A stretch of 64,000 bases of DNA from Anthopleura xanthogrammica (taxonomy: Eukaryota > Cnidaria > Anthozoa > Actiniaria > Actiniidae), in the NCBI GenBank assembly GCA_964019055.1, contig OZ025208.1, forward strand, positions 12,335,597 through 12,399,596, written 5' to 3'. The notes beneath the pieces were generated by a model. The model saw only the letters and a list, made by a program, of their open reading frames with translations. It ran no database searches and was not told the origin of the DNA. Every line of letters begins with the position of its first letter. The stretch's first letter is position 1. Shown in pieces: positions 22,801 to 33,230 of the stretch. A program made the translations under genes and the position numbers.

Positions 22801-25800
22801 CTCTCAGATGCTTGGCGGTCATTTTTGGATATCACTTCGTCAGTTTTGTGCAATCTAAACTTCAGCGTCTTGAGTTTGCTCTCAAGATCGGCGAGTTGTT
22901 TATCCGTCATGTTAAATCCGGTATTCTTGTCCCTTCGTGGTCGCCACTGTGTCGAAAACGTCGAACGATGATTAAGTAAGACGTCTCCTGGTTATTCCTC
23001 TTCTCTTTATTCGCGCTTTAATCACAGTACAGATACATGTTCTCTGGGCCTCAAGTGTAACATAATCTCATCACTCTATATACATGGATACTTATACTCT
23101 CACTGTCACACCCTTTCCGTCACACAATATGACCTAATTAATTACTGTTTCCAACATTACTTTACTGACAGACGTTGTTTTTGCAGATTCAAAATTCATC
23201 CATTTACATTTGCGAAACACACCTGAATTTTTTTCATTTGATTTGCAAACACAGTCCAAGGAAGATTTGACGATGAAAGATGTTAGATCTGATTTAAGTA
23301 TTTACACGTTTTCGCTTAGTGTCCTTTTGTTCAGTTTTGAAGTATCTTAGTCATTGTTCTATTCGTCACATTCTTTAGTATTTTTTGTCATTGTTAGTTG
23401 TCCCTACGGAGTTCGTACTGCTTTATATACGCCCCATATGTTAATCTTTAGTCAGTTGGTGCTTGTCGTTCATCCCGTCCTACACAAATGTAAGTTCTTC
23501 GTTATTCCTTTTAGATCGTTTTTACAGTTTCTTATAGTCCTGTGTTTCTTGTTATTTCACTTTACTTACTTCTTAATTAATTTATTATTTATAGTCTATA
23601 CCTTACTTGTAAGAGTATCGAATTAAAAAAGGAATTTGGGATGTAGCATCGACAAAAGACATAGAAATCATCTTCGGCTGCTATTAGCCATTTCGATGAT
23701 GACTTGATGACTCGTAAATGTGCATGCCGGCGCAGTGAGTGAATGAGTTATACCGTACCAGGACTAACGCGCTCCAAAAGATGTTCCATATTTTCAAGTG
23801 GCCACGTTTTACTAATATTTTTCTCAGCCGGATATCCAACTGACTTTTATGCCAATAAAATTGGATGATGCGCAGAGAGGATGTCAAAGGCGGACAAACG
23901 TGGTTTGAACTGTTGGAGTTCCTGTGATTTAGTGGATCTTAGAATTTACTACTCACCAGTGGGTTTCTTTGTCTCTCTCGGTCTCTTCTCGAAAAGACCT
24001 TGTTCTTGCTCATTTGTAGAGTACCCAAAAGTAAGTCGAAGTTTTCTTCAATTTGTGGGAAAAAATTAAGGACCAGTTCTTCGAGGTTCTCTTGGTCTTG
24101 CCCTGTTTCATGTACACAAAGCTCCTTTCTACAGGGTTCATCGTTCGGCAAGAATCTGAAAAAAGTAAGTAATATTAATGATTTTGTTAAAATCTGCATA
24201 ACACGAGCTTAAATACATTTTTTCTTAGTAACCCTTGCAGAATGTGTTTAGTTAGAATGCAATTTTGCAGGCAGTGTGAATATTTGCAACAGCTGACAAC
24301 TACATCAACAGCAATACCAACAGCAATAATAAAAACAACAGTGACAACAACATTATACACAGTTAGTAGTATCGTACACTAGCAGGGTTAAACAATAGAA
24401 AGAACATAAGCTGCTACGAAGGACATAAAGTGAAGAACAAAAATTGCAAAACGCATAATGTTGGTAAACTAAAAAATAATTAAATGATATATTTACTAAC
24501 TCTAGAAAAAAACTTTCAATTTTCATGTCAGCACCATTGATCTTCAGGTAGGCTTGATCATTTGGCCGCATTCTTCGATCACCAGTAGCTACTGCAAGTT
24601 TGGAACAGCCCTCATCTTAAAGCAAATAAGCACTTTTTAAGAGTCATGGATGAGTCATTGGTCAGTCGGTCAGTAAGTCAAACAGTAAATACTACATATG
24701 TGGATTGAAATTTTAACGCAGCACTTGGTATTTTGAAACACTAAATATTCCTTTACCTTTCATTTTAGATATGGTTTCCCACTGCTTGTGGTTTGCAACA
24801 CACACTAACGTTAACTTTGGCAATAAACTTGCTTCTTCGTTATCCTTGAAGGCAGCGAAACAGACAGCTCGAGGCGGTGAACGTAAATATCGAAATATCG
24901 TAGAAGCAAATTTGATTTTTGCTCCGAACATCCACGGCCACAGACTTAAAGATACAAAAGCAATAGAGGTATGTCACTCAAAATCAGTTGTATAAATAGT
25001 ATGTATTTGACCCTTTAGCCATCGCTTTAAGCGATCGAGCAAGAGCCAAACTAAGTGTCCAAATTAAAAAACTGGAAAAAAATCGTGTAAACAGAAAATG
25101 AAAACTTGTTCACGCAACAACAATCATGCAGTGAAGCAATTTTGGGACCGAGTATCTAGCTCCTTGCAAAGTGGTCGCGACCGATATTTCCCAGATGGGA
25201 ACTGCATGCAAAGCATTTAAAAAAGACAATAAAAATCAAAGCATCGACTTACCAGGAGAAGTGCTTGACATGAAATTCTATGTGGGTCTTGGACTTTGAA
25301 ATATGTGCTTCATGTGTTACATCTCCCCATGCGTTATCTTCCCATTTATCATCCTCCAAGAGAAGAAGCCGGATTTTTGTTGTTGAGTATTCTGCTGTGT
25401 TATTTGGTATGGGCATTTTTACGATGACAGGCTTTGAAAAGGTAATACTTGAAAAACCATCAATACAGAGTATTGGACAAGCATCTTGGGCATGATGGAT
25501 GTTTTCAGGCATTAACATCAACTTTAAAAGGACAAAAAGACTGAGATTAGATATATAATCACTCTTTATTCATTGCAGCGGGCTGAATCCCGGGGAGATG
25601 GGGGTATTTGGGCTGGGTTCTAATAGGAGTGTCCCGCAGAAGCCCTAAAACCCTGAGCCTATCTTAGACAACGATATATTGAAAATCCATGCCATATTCA
25701 ATTCAAGAATGGACCCTATCTTAGACTCAAGGGTAAATTGTATACTGTATACAATAACAACTTACAACTTAGAGGTAATCCCGCCAAGGCGTCGTTTCGA

Positions 25801-28800
25801 AAAAGTCAAAATTTAATAAAAAGTTAAAATTACGATATTTACCAGACCCTATTCAAGATAAATTAAGCTGAAATTTATACCCTATCTACGACAAGAAGCT
25901 CAAAAATCATATCCATCGGCACATACCCGTAAAGCGAATATATGGGAGTACCCCCATATATCTGATCAGCCTTCTCACGGTTCCCATGTAACTTTATGTA
26001 CTCTAACAATTTTATTTTGATTCCAATTGGTCTATTGTCCATTAACCTATTGCGAGAGTTTGTTTCGATCAACGAGTAGCAATGAAAACAATGGTTTGCA
26101 AAATTAATGATTAGGAATATAACTTTTTGAGAATTACTGACTTGTCATTGCTGTGCAGTGATGGACAAGGAAGATTCGTGATGTATGTTCTTAAAACTAT
26201 TGCTATGTTAAACGTAGAAAAAATGTATGATATCCAAACCTTCATAGTTCCTTCCACGGTTTTGTCAACGGTTCCTTCAACGAACTTAACTGTGACATCA
26301 TCACATACAGAAGACCTGACAACACATCCTCTGGGTGTGACTTGGAATCGATCTGTGATGAGTCTGGTGACAACTGCTAAGATAGTCAGCTTACTGATCT
26401 GTACTTGAATGAAATCTTTTCTACAATGTGCTGATACCTTCACTTGTCTGCGATCTAAAACTGCATTCAATAGAAAAGCCTTCAAATTTTATTGGTACCC
26501 CTGAAACAACCTCTGGCTAACTCAAAGAAGAGACCCTAAAACACCTCTTGACTGAACTAAGTCAGTGCACGGCTAGTAATTCACAGGTCAAACCCTGAAA
26601 CAACCTGTTGGCATTCAAAGTTAGGTCAATCAATTTGCAACCTGAGTTAACAATTTCAGTAATTCCATACCTTCTGGCTCTTCCCATCTTCCCTTGTCCT
26701 GATTGAAAGCCTTCACAATAGTTTCGTAACCATACCCCTTTCCTGGCCCAGAGTGCATCAGACTGATCGGCCTATTCAGTTGAACAGTACTGGGTTCCAG
26801 TCCCACGATGTAACTTACGACAGTTTCGCCTTTCCTAGCGGGGGATGTCACGGGTAAGGATTCTTCCGTGTATTTCCTACATATGACAGTAGTAGCTTGC
26901 GTGACTGTGTTTGGTGGGATATCGAGACAAATACCAATCATTGGGATGTCAAGACTTCCACCTTCTGGATTTCTGTTCAATGAAAAGCAAAAACAGTATC
27001 TATTAGAAAAATGGATGAAAAAAATGAATGCTATGCAAATCAAACGATTGTAACATCGACAACAACAAACCATTGACTATTTTATTCTTACATCGTAATG
27101 CACTGTTGAGAAACTTCATCACTTATTCCAGTTACAGCTGGAGAGTTTTCCTCATCAGGTTCAGTTTCAGCTATTCCTGGAGTGACAGGAGCATCGTCTG
27201 GTGGTAATGGAACATCAGGCAGGTATTCTTGGACAGCAGGCATGTGTTCTGTGTCAGTTATTCCTGGTTCAGTAGGAGTGAAAGGAGTATTATCTGCTGG
27301 TAATGGAACATCAGGCAGGTATTCCTGGACAGGAGGCATGTGTTCTGTGTCAGTTATTCCTGGTTCAGTAGGAGCGACAAGAGCATCGTCTGGTGGTAAT
27401 GGAACATCAGGCAGGTCTTCCTGGACAGCAGGCATGTGTTCTGTGTCAGCTAATTCTGGTTCAGTAGGAGTGGCAGGAGCATCGTCTGATGGTAATGGAA
27501 CATCAGGCAGGTCTTCCTGGACAGCAGGCATGTGTTCTGTGTCAGTTATTCCTGGTTCAGTAGGAGTGACAAGAGCATCGTCTGGTGGTAATGGAACATC
27601 AGGCAGGTCTTCCTTGACAGCAGGCATGTGTTCTGTGTCAGCTAATTCTGGTTCAGTTGGAGTGACAGGAGCATCGTCTGATGGTAATGGAACATCAGGC
27701 AGGTCTTCCTGGACAGCAGGCATGTTTTCTGTGTCAGTTATTCCTGGTTCAGTAGGAGTGACAAGAGCATCGTCTGGTGGTAATGGAACATCAGGCAGGT
27801 CTTCCTGGACAGCAGGCATGTGTTCTGTGTCAGCTAATTCTGGTTCAGTTGGAGTGACAGGAGCATCGTCTGATGGTAATGAAACATCAGGTAGGTCTTC
27901 CTGGACAGGAGACACGTGTTCTGTGTCAGCTATTCCTGGTTCAGTAGGAGTGACAGGAGCATCGTCTGATGGTAATGAAACATCACGTAGATCTTCCTGC
28001 ACAGCATGCATGTGTTCTGTGTCAGCTATATCTGGTTGAGTGGGAGTGACAGGAGCAACGTCTGGAGGTAATGGAACATCAGGCAGGTATTCCTGGACAG
28101 CAGGCATGTGTTCTGTGTCAGTTATTCCTGGTTCAGTAGGAGTGAAAGGAGTATTATCTGCTGGTAATGGAACATCAGGCAGGTATTCCTGGACAGGAGG
28201 CATGTGTTCTGTGTCAGCTATTCCTGGTTCAGTAGGAATGACAGGAGCATCGTTTGGTGGTAATGGAACATCAGGCAGGTCTTCCTGGACAGCAGGCATG
28301 TGTTCTGTGTCAGTTATTCCTGGTTCAGTAGAAGAGACAAGAGCATCGTCTGGTGGTAATGAAACATCAGACAGGTCTTCCTGGACAGCAGGCATGTGTT
28401 CTGTGTCAGCTAATTCTGGTTCAGTTGGAGTGACAGGAGCATCGTCTGATGGTAATGGAACATCAGGCAGGTCTTCCTGGACAGCAGGCATGTGTTCTGT
28501 GTCAGTTATTCCTGGTTCAGTAGGAGTGACAAGAGCATCGTCTGGTGGTAATGGAACATCAGGCAGGTCTTCCTGGACAGCAGGCATGTGTTCTGTGTCA
28601 GCTAATTCTGGTTCAGTTGGAGTGACAGGAGCATCGTCTGATGGTAATGGAACATCAGGCAGGTCTTCCTGGACAGCAGGCATGTGTTCTGTGTCAGCTA
28701 ATTCTGGTTCAGTTGGAGTGACAGGAGCATCGTCTGATGGTAATGGAACATCAGGCAGGTCTTCCTGGACAGCAGGCATGTTTTCTGTGTCAGTTATTCC

Positions 28801-31800
28801 TGGTTCAGTAAGAGTGACAGGAGCATCGTCTGATGGTAATGGAACATCAGGCAGGTCTTCCCGGACAGCAGGCATGTGTTCTGTGTCAGCTAATTCTGGT
28901 TCAGTTGGAGTGACAGGAGCATCGTCTGATGGTAATGGAACATCAGGCAGGTCTTCCTGGACAGCAGGCATGTTTTCTGTGTCAGTTATTCCTGGTTCAG
29001 TAGGAGTGACAAGAGCATCGTCTGGTGGTAATGGAACATCAGGCAGGTCTTCCTGGACAGCAGGCATGTGTTCTGTGTCAGCTAATTCTGGTTCAGTTGG
29101 AGTGACAGGAGCATCGTCTGATGATGATGGAACATCAGGCAGGTCTTCCTGGACAGCAGGCATGTGTTCTGTGTCAGTTATTCCTGGTTCAGTAGGAGTG
29201 ACAAGAGCATCGTCTGGTGGTAATGGAACATCAGGCAGGTATTCCTGGACAGCAGGCATGTGTTCTGTGTCAGCTATTCCTGGTTCACTAGGAGTGACAG
29301 GAGCATCGTCTGATGGTAATGGAACATCAGGCAGGTCTTCCTGGACAAGAGGCACGTTTTCTGTGTCAGCTATTCCTGGTTCAGTAGGAGTGACAGGAGC
29401 ATCGTCTGATGGTAATGAAACATCAGACAGCTCTTCCTGCACAACATGCATGTGTTCTGTGTCAGCTATATCTGGTTTAGTGGGAGTGACAGGAGCAACG
29501 TCTGGAGGTAATGGAACATCAGGCAGGTCTTCTTGGACAGGAGGAACGTGTTCTGTGTCAGCTATTCCTGGTTCAGTAGGAGTGACAGGAGCATCGTCTG
29601 ATGGTAATGAAACATCACGTAGATCTTCCTGGACAGCAGGCATGTGTTTTGTGTCAGTTATTTCTGGTTCAGTAGAAGTGATAGGAGCATCGTCTGATGG
29701 TAATGGAACATCACGCAGATCTTTTTGGACAGGAGGCATGTGTTCAGTGTCAGTTATTCCTGCTTTTGTAGGAGTGTCAGGAGCATCGTTTGGTGGTAAT
29801 GGAACGTCATGCAGGTATTCCTGTGAGGAGTACAAAATGACTACACATTATTCAAAAAAGTAACTTTACTTGGAATATCTTCAATCTAGCAAAAAAACAA
29901 AAAAAAGGATAAGATATAGAATAAGGTATTCCGTTAATGGGAGAGAAAAAGTTTGAAACTATATCAAACAATTGTTATCTAAATATCTTAATCGCCTCTC
30001 AAAAGCCTCAAAAGTGTCATACTGGGAGTATGCACTGAAAAATGCTTTTCTCATAGAGGAATGAAGATCCAGCTCAGTAACAGGGCTGATGAACACACGT
30101 GTATATCTACCAATTTAGATACGTTTAAGATATAAATCGTATTAGTATTTGAAGTATCCTCACCTTTCGCATCTTTGTCACCCTTGGTCCATACTCTTTC
30201 AATTTGTCTTTCATTTTTAGTTTCTTACACATTTCTTCAAGTCTGTTGCACAGTAGTTTTCTCACAACACTGTGGTTGTCTTCAGATAAAGACTCCTCCA
30301 TTACAAAAGCTTCTTCATAACTTCGTAGAGCAGCTTCAGGGTCTTTTCTCCATTCATGAATGATTCCAATCAGGTAAAGAATCCTCACAGTCTCTGGGTG
30401 TTTACCAAGGTTGGCTTTTCTTATTTCAGAGGCCTTTTGGGCATACTCAAGGGCCTTGTCATACTCTCTAAGTCCGATAAGAATATTTGCAAGGTTTCTT
30501 TGAAATATTGCAGTATGATCTGTGTCGCTTACTCCCAGTTCTTCTTGCAAAGCCAGTGCTTTTTCCATGCATTCAACTGCTATTTCATATTCTTTTCTTG
30601 CTTTTTTCCTAAAACCAAAAATGCGTTTATACCACTTTTCTTGTTCTTGGCCAAGCTTTTCATGAACATGAGCCATTTGATTGTAATATGTTGGAATTTC
30701 CCAATGATTTTCATTTCCAACAAGTCTTATTTTCATATCCATTGCCTGTTGGTAGTGCTTCTTGGCTTCTAAAGGATCTTCAAGTCCCATGTAACAATTT
30801 CCAATGAGATTTAATGCACGTGCAGTTAAAGTGCTATCTCCATTCAACGGTTTTCTCCTTTCTATTGACTGCTTGAAATGCCCGATTCCTTCTTCGAGAA
30901 GCTTCTTGCCATGTTTCCTTGTTCTTTGTTCTAAAATCAGTCTCTTTGCTTTCATCCACTTGATTTTCCCTTGACAATGCAAAAACAAACTTTTGACCTC
31001 ATTCAACTTTTCAGGACTGCTAGATTGCAGTTTTTCCATAGACGTATTTGCCTTTTCCAATATCTCTTCGTTGACTGTCCCTTTCAAATCCGAGCCTTGA
31101 ATGGACTGCCAGCATCTCATCAGTGCACTGGTAAACCATTGTCCTGATTTGATCAAAACGTAACAGTAAATAACCACTAGAGAAACTTAAACAGTGTTGG
31201 ACTGATAAAAAATAGAAGAGGAAGAAGAAACTGACATGTAGAGAATTTACAAAGTATGAAAATCCTTAGCAAGAGTACTTCATTTGTTTGTTTGTTTGTT
31301 TTTCTTTACTTTTTAAAATTTGAACAGATGTGATAGAAAACTTGTTCAGTAATCACTAGCTTGTACAGGGGCTTGGAATAAAATCCAAGTCCACCTGACA
31401 GTAATCGAACTCGTGACCTTCCGGATACCGGTCGGATGCTCCACCACTGAGCTACATGTGGCTGTGGTCACTTTACTGAGTTGATATGACAGACGGCCTG
31501 CATACTGCTAGGCTCAAGCTGTCCGCGTTCAATTCAGAACGCAAAAAAAATTTGGTAGGTTTGTCGCCAACAAAATATCCAAAAAACTGAGATAAGAAAA
31601 AGTTTATCTGCATACCTTGTTCTTCGGCTGCCTCGGCCCATTTTCCAAAAAGTTCTCTTCTTTCATTTTCATCTTTTAAAACTTCAAATAGAATTCCCAT
31701 CAATGCAAACTGGTTGTGGTCATCAGTGTGAACCAGAAGGTCTAAGGCTTCTTTGTTTTCCTCGGATAATTCGATAGCAAGCTCAAAGTTTGCTCTGTTG

Positions 31801-33230
31801 ATCTCCAGTTTGGAATAAGTTTTCACAAATTCACTTTCCAAGTTATTTGCAAGGTTTGTTAACTTCCCAGAAAAATGTTCAAAGAACTGTTTCTCCCCTT
31901 GTTTTAACTGTTCTTTGTAGACAGGATTTTCTTTGCACAAATGTGAAGTGACAAAGTCCCTGAACAGTGCATGGAGGTCATACTTCCTCTTCGATTCGTT
32001 TGATTTCTTTTCCGCCACGTCTTCTGCTGTGATGATTTTGTGTATTGCTAACATTTCAAGGTCAAGCTCTGCATCATAATCTGAGGAGATCTCAGCAATT
32101 TTCATTGCAGTGGACACAGAAAAAGGACGACGGAGCAAAGAAATCTTTACAGCAACTTGTTTCAGGTGATCGTTTGCTAGAGAATCAAACAATGCACTGA
32201 TACAAGCAAATCGTTCTGGTACTCCCTTTTCTATCTGTGCAGTTATCTTTCGCAGCACATCTGTAGGAGAAGCAAAACTTTCCCTCATCAGCTGTTCTGC
32301 TCCTTGAAGAAGATATGAATTATTACGACACAGGTGAGCGATTTTACGCATTGCTTCATCCTGCTGTTCAATTGAAACATCGACTTTGACACTTTTACTG
32401 ATGAAATCTTTAGAGACATCCTCGCTGAATGGTTTAACATTGTACTCTGTGAACAATTTATTTTTCATTTCTGAATCATTCAATTTTGTGGTCGAGGTAA
32501 GAATGACCTTTAAGCGTCCTATTTTACTTGCTTCAGTGTTTATGATAACCTTTAGAAATTCCAAGAAATCTGCTCTTGTTTCTTGTTCAGCCTGACTCTC
32601 GTTTGAGAGAACCTGCTCAATACTGTCCAGGATTAAGACAGTTTTTCTGCTTAAAGTTTCTAGATGCTTATAGATCCGCTCTCTCTTGTTGTCGCCCCAG
32701 ACAGGAAGATGGAGTGCTTGTAAAATATAAAAATATACAGTATCTACACATTTGATATCTCTCAGATCGATAAACACAGTATCAAAACTTTCCAAACGTT
32801 TTGAAACTTCTTTGGCCAAAGTCGTCTTTCCCACTCCTGAGTCTCCGAACAAGTTTATTCCAGGTACACCAGGATCCGTCACAAGCTTTAGAATGTTATC
32901 CACATCAGCATCCCTACCCACAAAATCAACTTTGGATGGCGAGCAAGCTTCCTTGTAGTCACTAAGCAATTCCATAATTTCCTTGTTCTTCGATGTTTTA
33001 CCAGCCAGGATTTCTAATATTTTCTGATCTCCATGATTATCAATCGCTCCTAGTACATAGAGTTTTTTCAAGGTTCCACATAAGTCATTTTGATCAAAGG
33101 AATCTTTTCTGTTTTGATAGAGTCTTTTCAGTTTATGGATGACATCCGCTGCTTCGGCTTTATCAAACTTTGTAGAAATCTGACCTAAAAGCGAGTCGAG
33201 TAATGCAGGAACGTCGAAAAGTTCTGTCAT
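14420..33230 (-). CDS. Gene B: NB-ARC-TPR-repeat-ZU5-ZU5-UPA-caspase protein, ~2562 aa
   Basis: Thirteen exons in transcription order: 31616-33230, 30164-31143, 27092-29820, 26671-26972, 26240-26460, 25253-25521, 24757-24944, 24501-24615, 23957-24155, 16805-16853, 16399-16455, 15545-15621, 14420-15307. Every join has a GT donor, an AG acceptor and matching phase, and the total of 7689 bp is an exact multiple of three. The product reads as a cytosolic sensor (NB-ARC switch, TPR), a long disordered spacer, a PIDD/NLRP1-type autoproteolytic ZU5-UPA unit and a caspase. The least certain points are the donor GTTAGT at 24500 and the joining of the caspase exons across the 7-kb intron that holds the BEL element. 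If that join is wrong, the caspase (from about 16853) is a separate neighbour. A mini-exon like 42078-42117 of gene C survives near 29865-29887 but has lost its donor and is left out. Confidence 0.65.
15545..15602 (-). repeat. Hexanucleotide microsatellite coding the Asp-Glu linker
   Basis: TCATCT/TCTTCA units (GATGAA on the coding strand) run through most of the exon, encoding alternating Asp-Glu just before the caspase. Length changes in multiples of 6 bp would keep frame. Confidence 0.85.
16866..17367. mobile_element. Two nested inverted repeats in a gene B intron
   Basis: The first has arms 16866-16940 and 16949-17025 (gcaatttggtctgatatcaaac and its complement). A second pair, ttattatatccatttt (17018-17040) and aaaatggatataataa (17337-17367), encloses 300 bp containing two repeats of gtaatctgattggct. 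No coding capacity. Likely a MITE inserted in or next to another. Confidence 0.65.
17432..17638 (-). repeat. 3' LTR of the BEL/Pao element
   Basis: 207 bp, same sequence as 22950-23156 by eye. In element orientation it begins TGTTGGAAAC and ends GTTTTCGACA. Confidence 0.92.
17754..22910 (-). pseudogene. BEL/Pao Gag-Pol polyprotein, one in-frame stop
   Basis: From the N-terminus: a coiled-coil Gag part; a DUF1759-like capsid region (KLQITKFDGKVENWLPFW); CCHC zinc knuckles; an aspartic protease with LLDSGAS (DSG at 21540-21548); reverse transcriptase with YVDD at 20322-20333; the Pao/A17 region and RNase H (HAFGDASGHG); the integrase HHCC zinc finger; and the integrase core. A TGA at 18702-18704 falls inside the core, just after its first Asp (GVDFAGP). 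The same frame then runs on with SDNGTTF and WWGGHFERL, which hold the other two catalytic residues, and ends in a DUF5641-like tail. As it stands the copy cannot make full-length integrase without readthrough. Confidence 0.9.
22950..23156 (-). repeat. 5' LTR of the BEL/Pao element
   Basis: 207 bp. Contains a TATATAG stretch and AATAAA in sense direction, so it carries promoter and polyadenylation signals in the orientation of gene B. Confidence 0.92.
23162..23956. other. Gene B intron sequence beyond the BEL element
   Basis: No convincing exon. A plus-strand open stretch at 23186-23350 follows an acceptor-like ttgtttttgcag but has no partner. The ORFs at 23354-23626 (+) and 23684-23887 (-) show no domain. 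Confidence 0.5.
23957..26972 (-). CDS. Gene B exons 4-9: ZU5-ZU5-UPA module with HFS self-cleavage motif
   Basis: Exon 26671-26972 is the first ZU5 (EGGSLDIP, then ICLDIPPNTV, then GETVVSYIVGLEP and WEEPEG). Exon 26240-26460 ends it (SKLTILAVVTRLI) and opens the second ZU5 (VTPRGCVVRSSVCDDVTVKF). Exon 25253-25521 closes with KHFSC, whose HFS (25255-25263) matches the cleavage motif of PIDD and of the FIIND of NLRP1 and CARD8, cut between Phe and Ser. The first ZU5 has KLT at the comparable place and is probably not cut. Exons 24757-24944, 24501-24615 and 23957-24155 carry the UPA (SPPRAVCFAAFKD onward). Cleavage would give a non-covalently held C-terminal part of about 525 residues. Confidence 0.75.
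25560..26100. other. Gene B intron with degraded repeat
   Basis: Between exons 25253-25521 and 26240-26460. The phrase 'ccctatcttagac' occurs at about 25708-25722 and in variants nearby, as in an old transposon. The 65-codon ORF at 25875-26072 has no recognised feature. Confidence 0.4.
27092..29820 (-). CDS. Gene B exon 3: ~28 tandem copies of a 32-residue Pro/Asp repeat
   Basis: A single 2729-bp exon encodes a 96-bp repeat, consensus DLPDVPLPSDDAPVTPTEP followed by G/E-I/L-T/A-DTEHMPAVQE. Acidic, proline-rich and almost free of aromatic residues, so it should be disordered. Units alternate in two types (PSDDAPVTP..ELADTEH and PPDDALVTP..GITDTEH), giving a 192-bp higher-order pattern, and blocks near 27230-27360 recur near 28080-28220. 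Gene C has only two mini-exons here (42078-42117, 41635-41683), the second with a similar DIPDIDDD stretch, so the array probably grew from such a seed. The opposite strand is also open through the repeat, which is a shadow. Confidence 0.8.
30164..31143 (-). CDS. Gene B exon 2: TPR region
   Basis: About 327 residues in paired helices, with kinesin-light-chain-like TPR signatures about 42 residues apart: STLTARALNLIGNCYMGLED, AKKHYQQAMDMKIRLVG, IFQRNLANILIGLREYDKAL and EAALRSYEEAFVMEESL. In this family TPRs follow the NB-ARC in the place of LRR or WD40 repeats and are presumed to sense ligand or hold the protein inactive. Opens in phase 1 after the SINE-bearing intron and closes in phase 0 at GCGAAAG/GTGAGG. 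Confidence 0.85.
31285..31465 (-). mobile_element. tRNA-derived SINE in intron 1 of gene B
   Basis: On the minus strand TAGCTCAGTGGTGG (31441-31454) is a pol III A box and GAGTTCGATTAC (31401-31412) a B box, spaced as in a tRNA. A non-tRNA body and an (AAAC)n-like tail follow, ending near 31285. The same element is in the same intron of gene C, so it predates the B/C duplication. Gene A's intron 1 lacks it. Confidence 0.75.
31616..33230 (-). CDS. Gene B exon 1: NB-ARC NTPase domain
   Basis: Starts at the ATG at 33228-33230 (MTELFDVPALLDSLL), in the same position as gene C. About residues 1-100 are helical and unassigned. FVGRD is followed by the P-loop GDSGVGKTT (about 129-136), Walker B LILDSIEQ (about 199-206), the sensor-like ILTSTTKL (about 243-250), a winged-helix segment and DLHALFRDF (about 418-426), the equivalent of the MHD motif. 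All nucleotide-binding residues expected of an active STAND switch are present. Very close to exon 1 of gene C by eye. The exon ends in GAACAAG/GTATGC. Confidence 0.85.

Larger units (their letters stand above)
17432..23156 (-). mobile_element. BEL/Pao LTR retrotransposon, full length
   Basis: Two 207-bp LTRs, 17432-17638 and 22950-23156, look identical by eye and begin and end TG...CA. The 5-bp target duplication TTACT is present on both sides (17427-17431 and 23157-23161). In element orientation the 5' LTR is 22950-23156. Right inside it TGGCGACCACGAAGGGAC (about 22932-22949) is a likely tRNA primer-binding site, and before the 3' LTR a G-rich run at 17640-17648 is the polypurine tract. The LTR holds AATAAA in the sense direction. 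One Gag-Pol frame (22910 to 17754) is interrupted once by TGA. It lies in sense in the gene B intron between the UPA and caspase exons. Identical LTRs imply a young insertion. Confidence 0.92.

Noticed and set aside
23186..23350. Plus-strand exon-like open stretch after ttgtttttgcag
   Set aside because: No donor, partner exon or recognisable domain; it lies inside a gene B intron on the other strand.
27182..29863. Long plus-strand ORFs (285 and 607 codons, Gly/Ser-rich) opposite the gene B repeat
   Set aside because: They are antisense shadows of the 96-bp repeat. The minus frame joins in phase to TPR and ZU5 exons; the plus frames join nothing.
29865..29887. Mini-exon of gene B matching 42078-42117 of gene C
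   Set aside because: Its donor has changed (AAAG/TT) and 18 bp are lost. Using the only other GT gives a phase that stops in the repeat exon. Direct joining of TPR to repeat exon keeps frame.
31401..31454. tRNA gene
   Set aside because: A and B boxes are present, but the sequence lacks a proper acceptor stem and repeats in gene C with a SINE body and tail. The same holds for 43517-43571 and 52896-52960.
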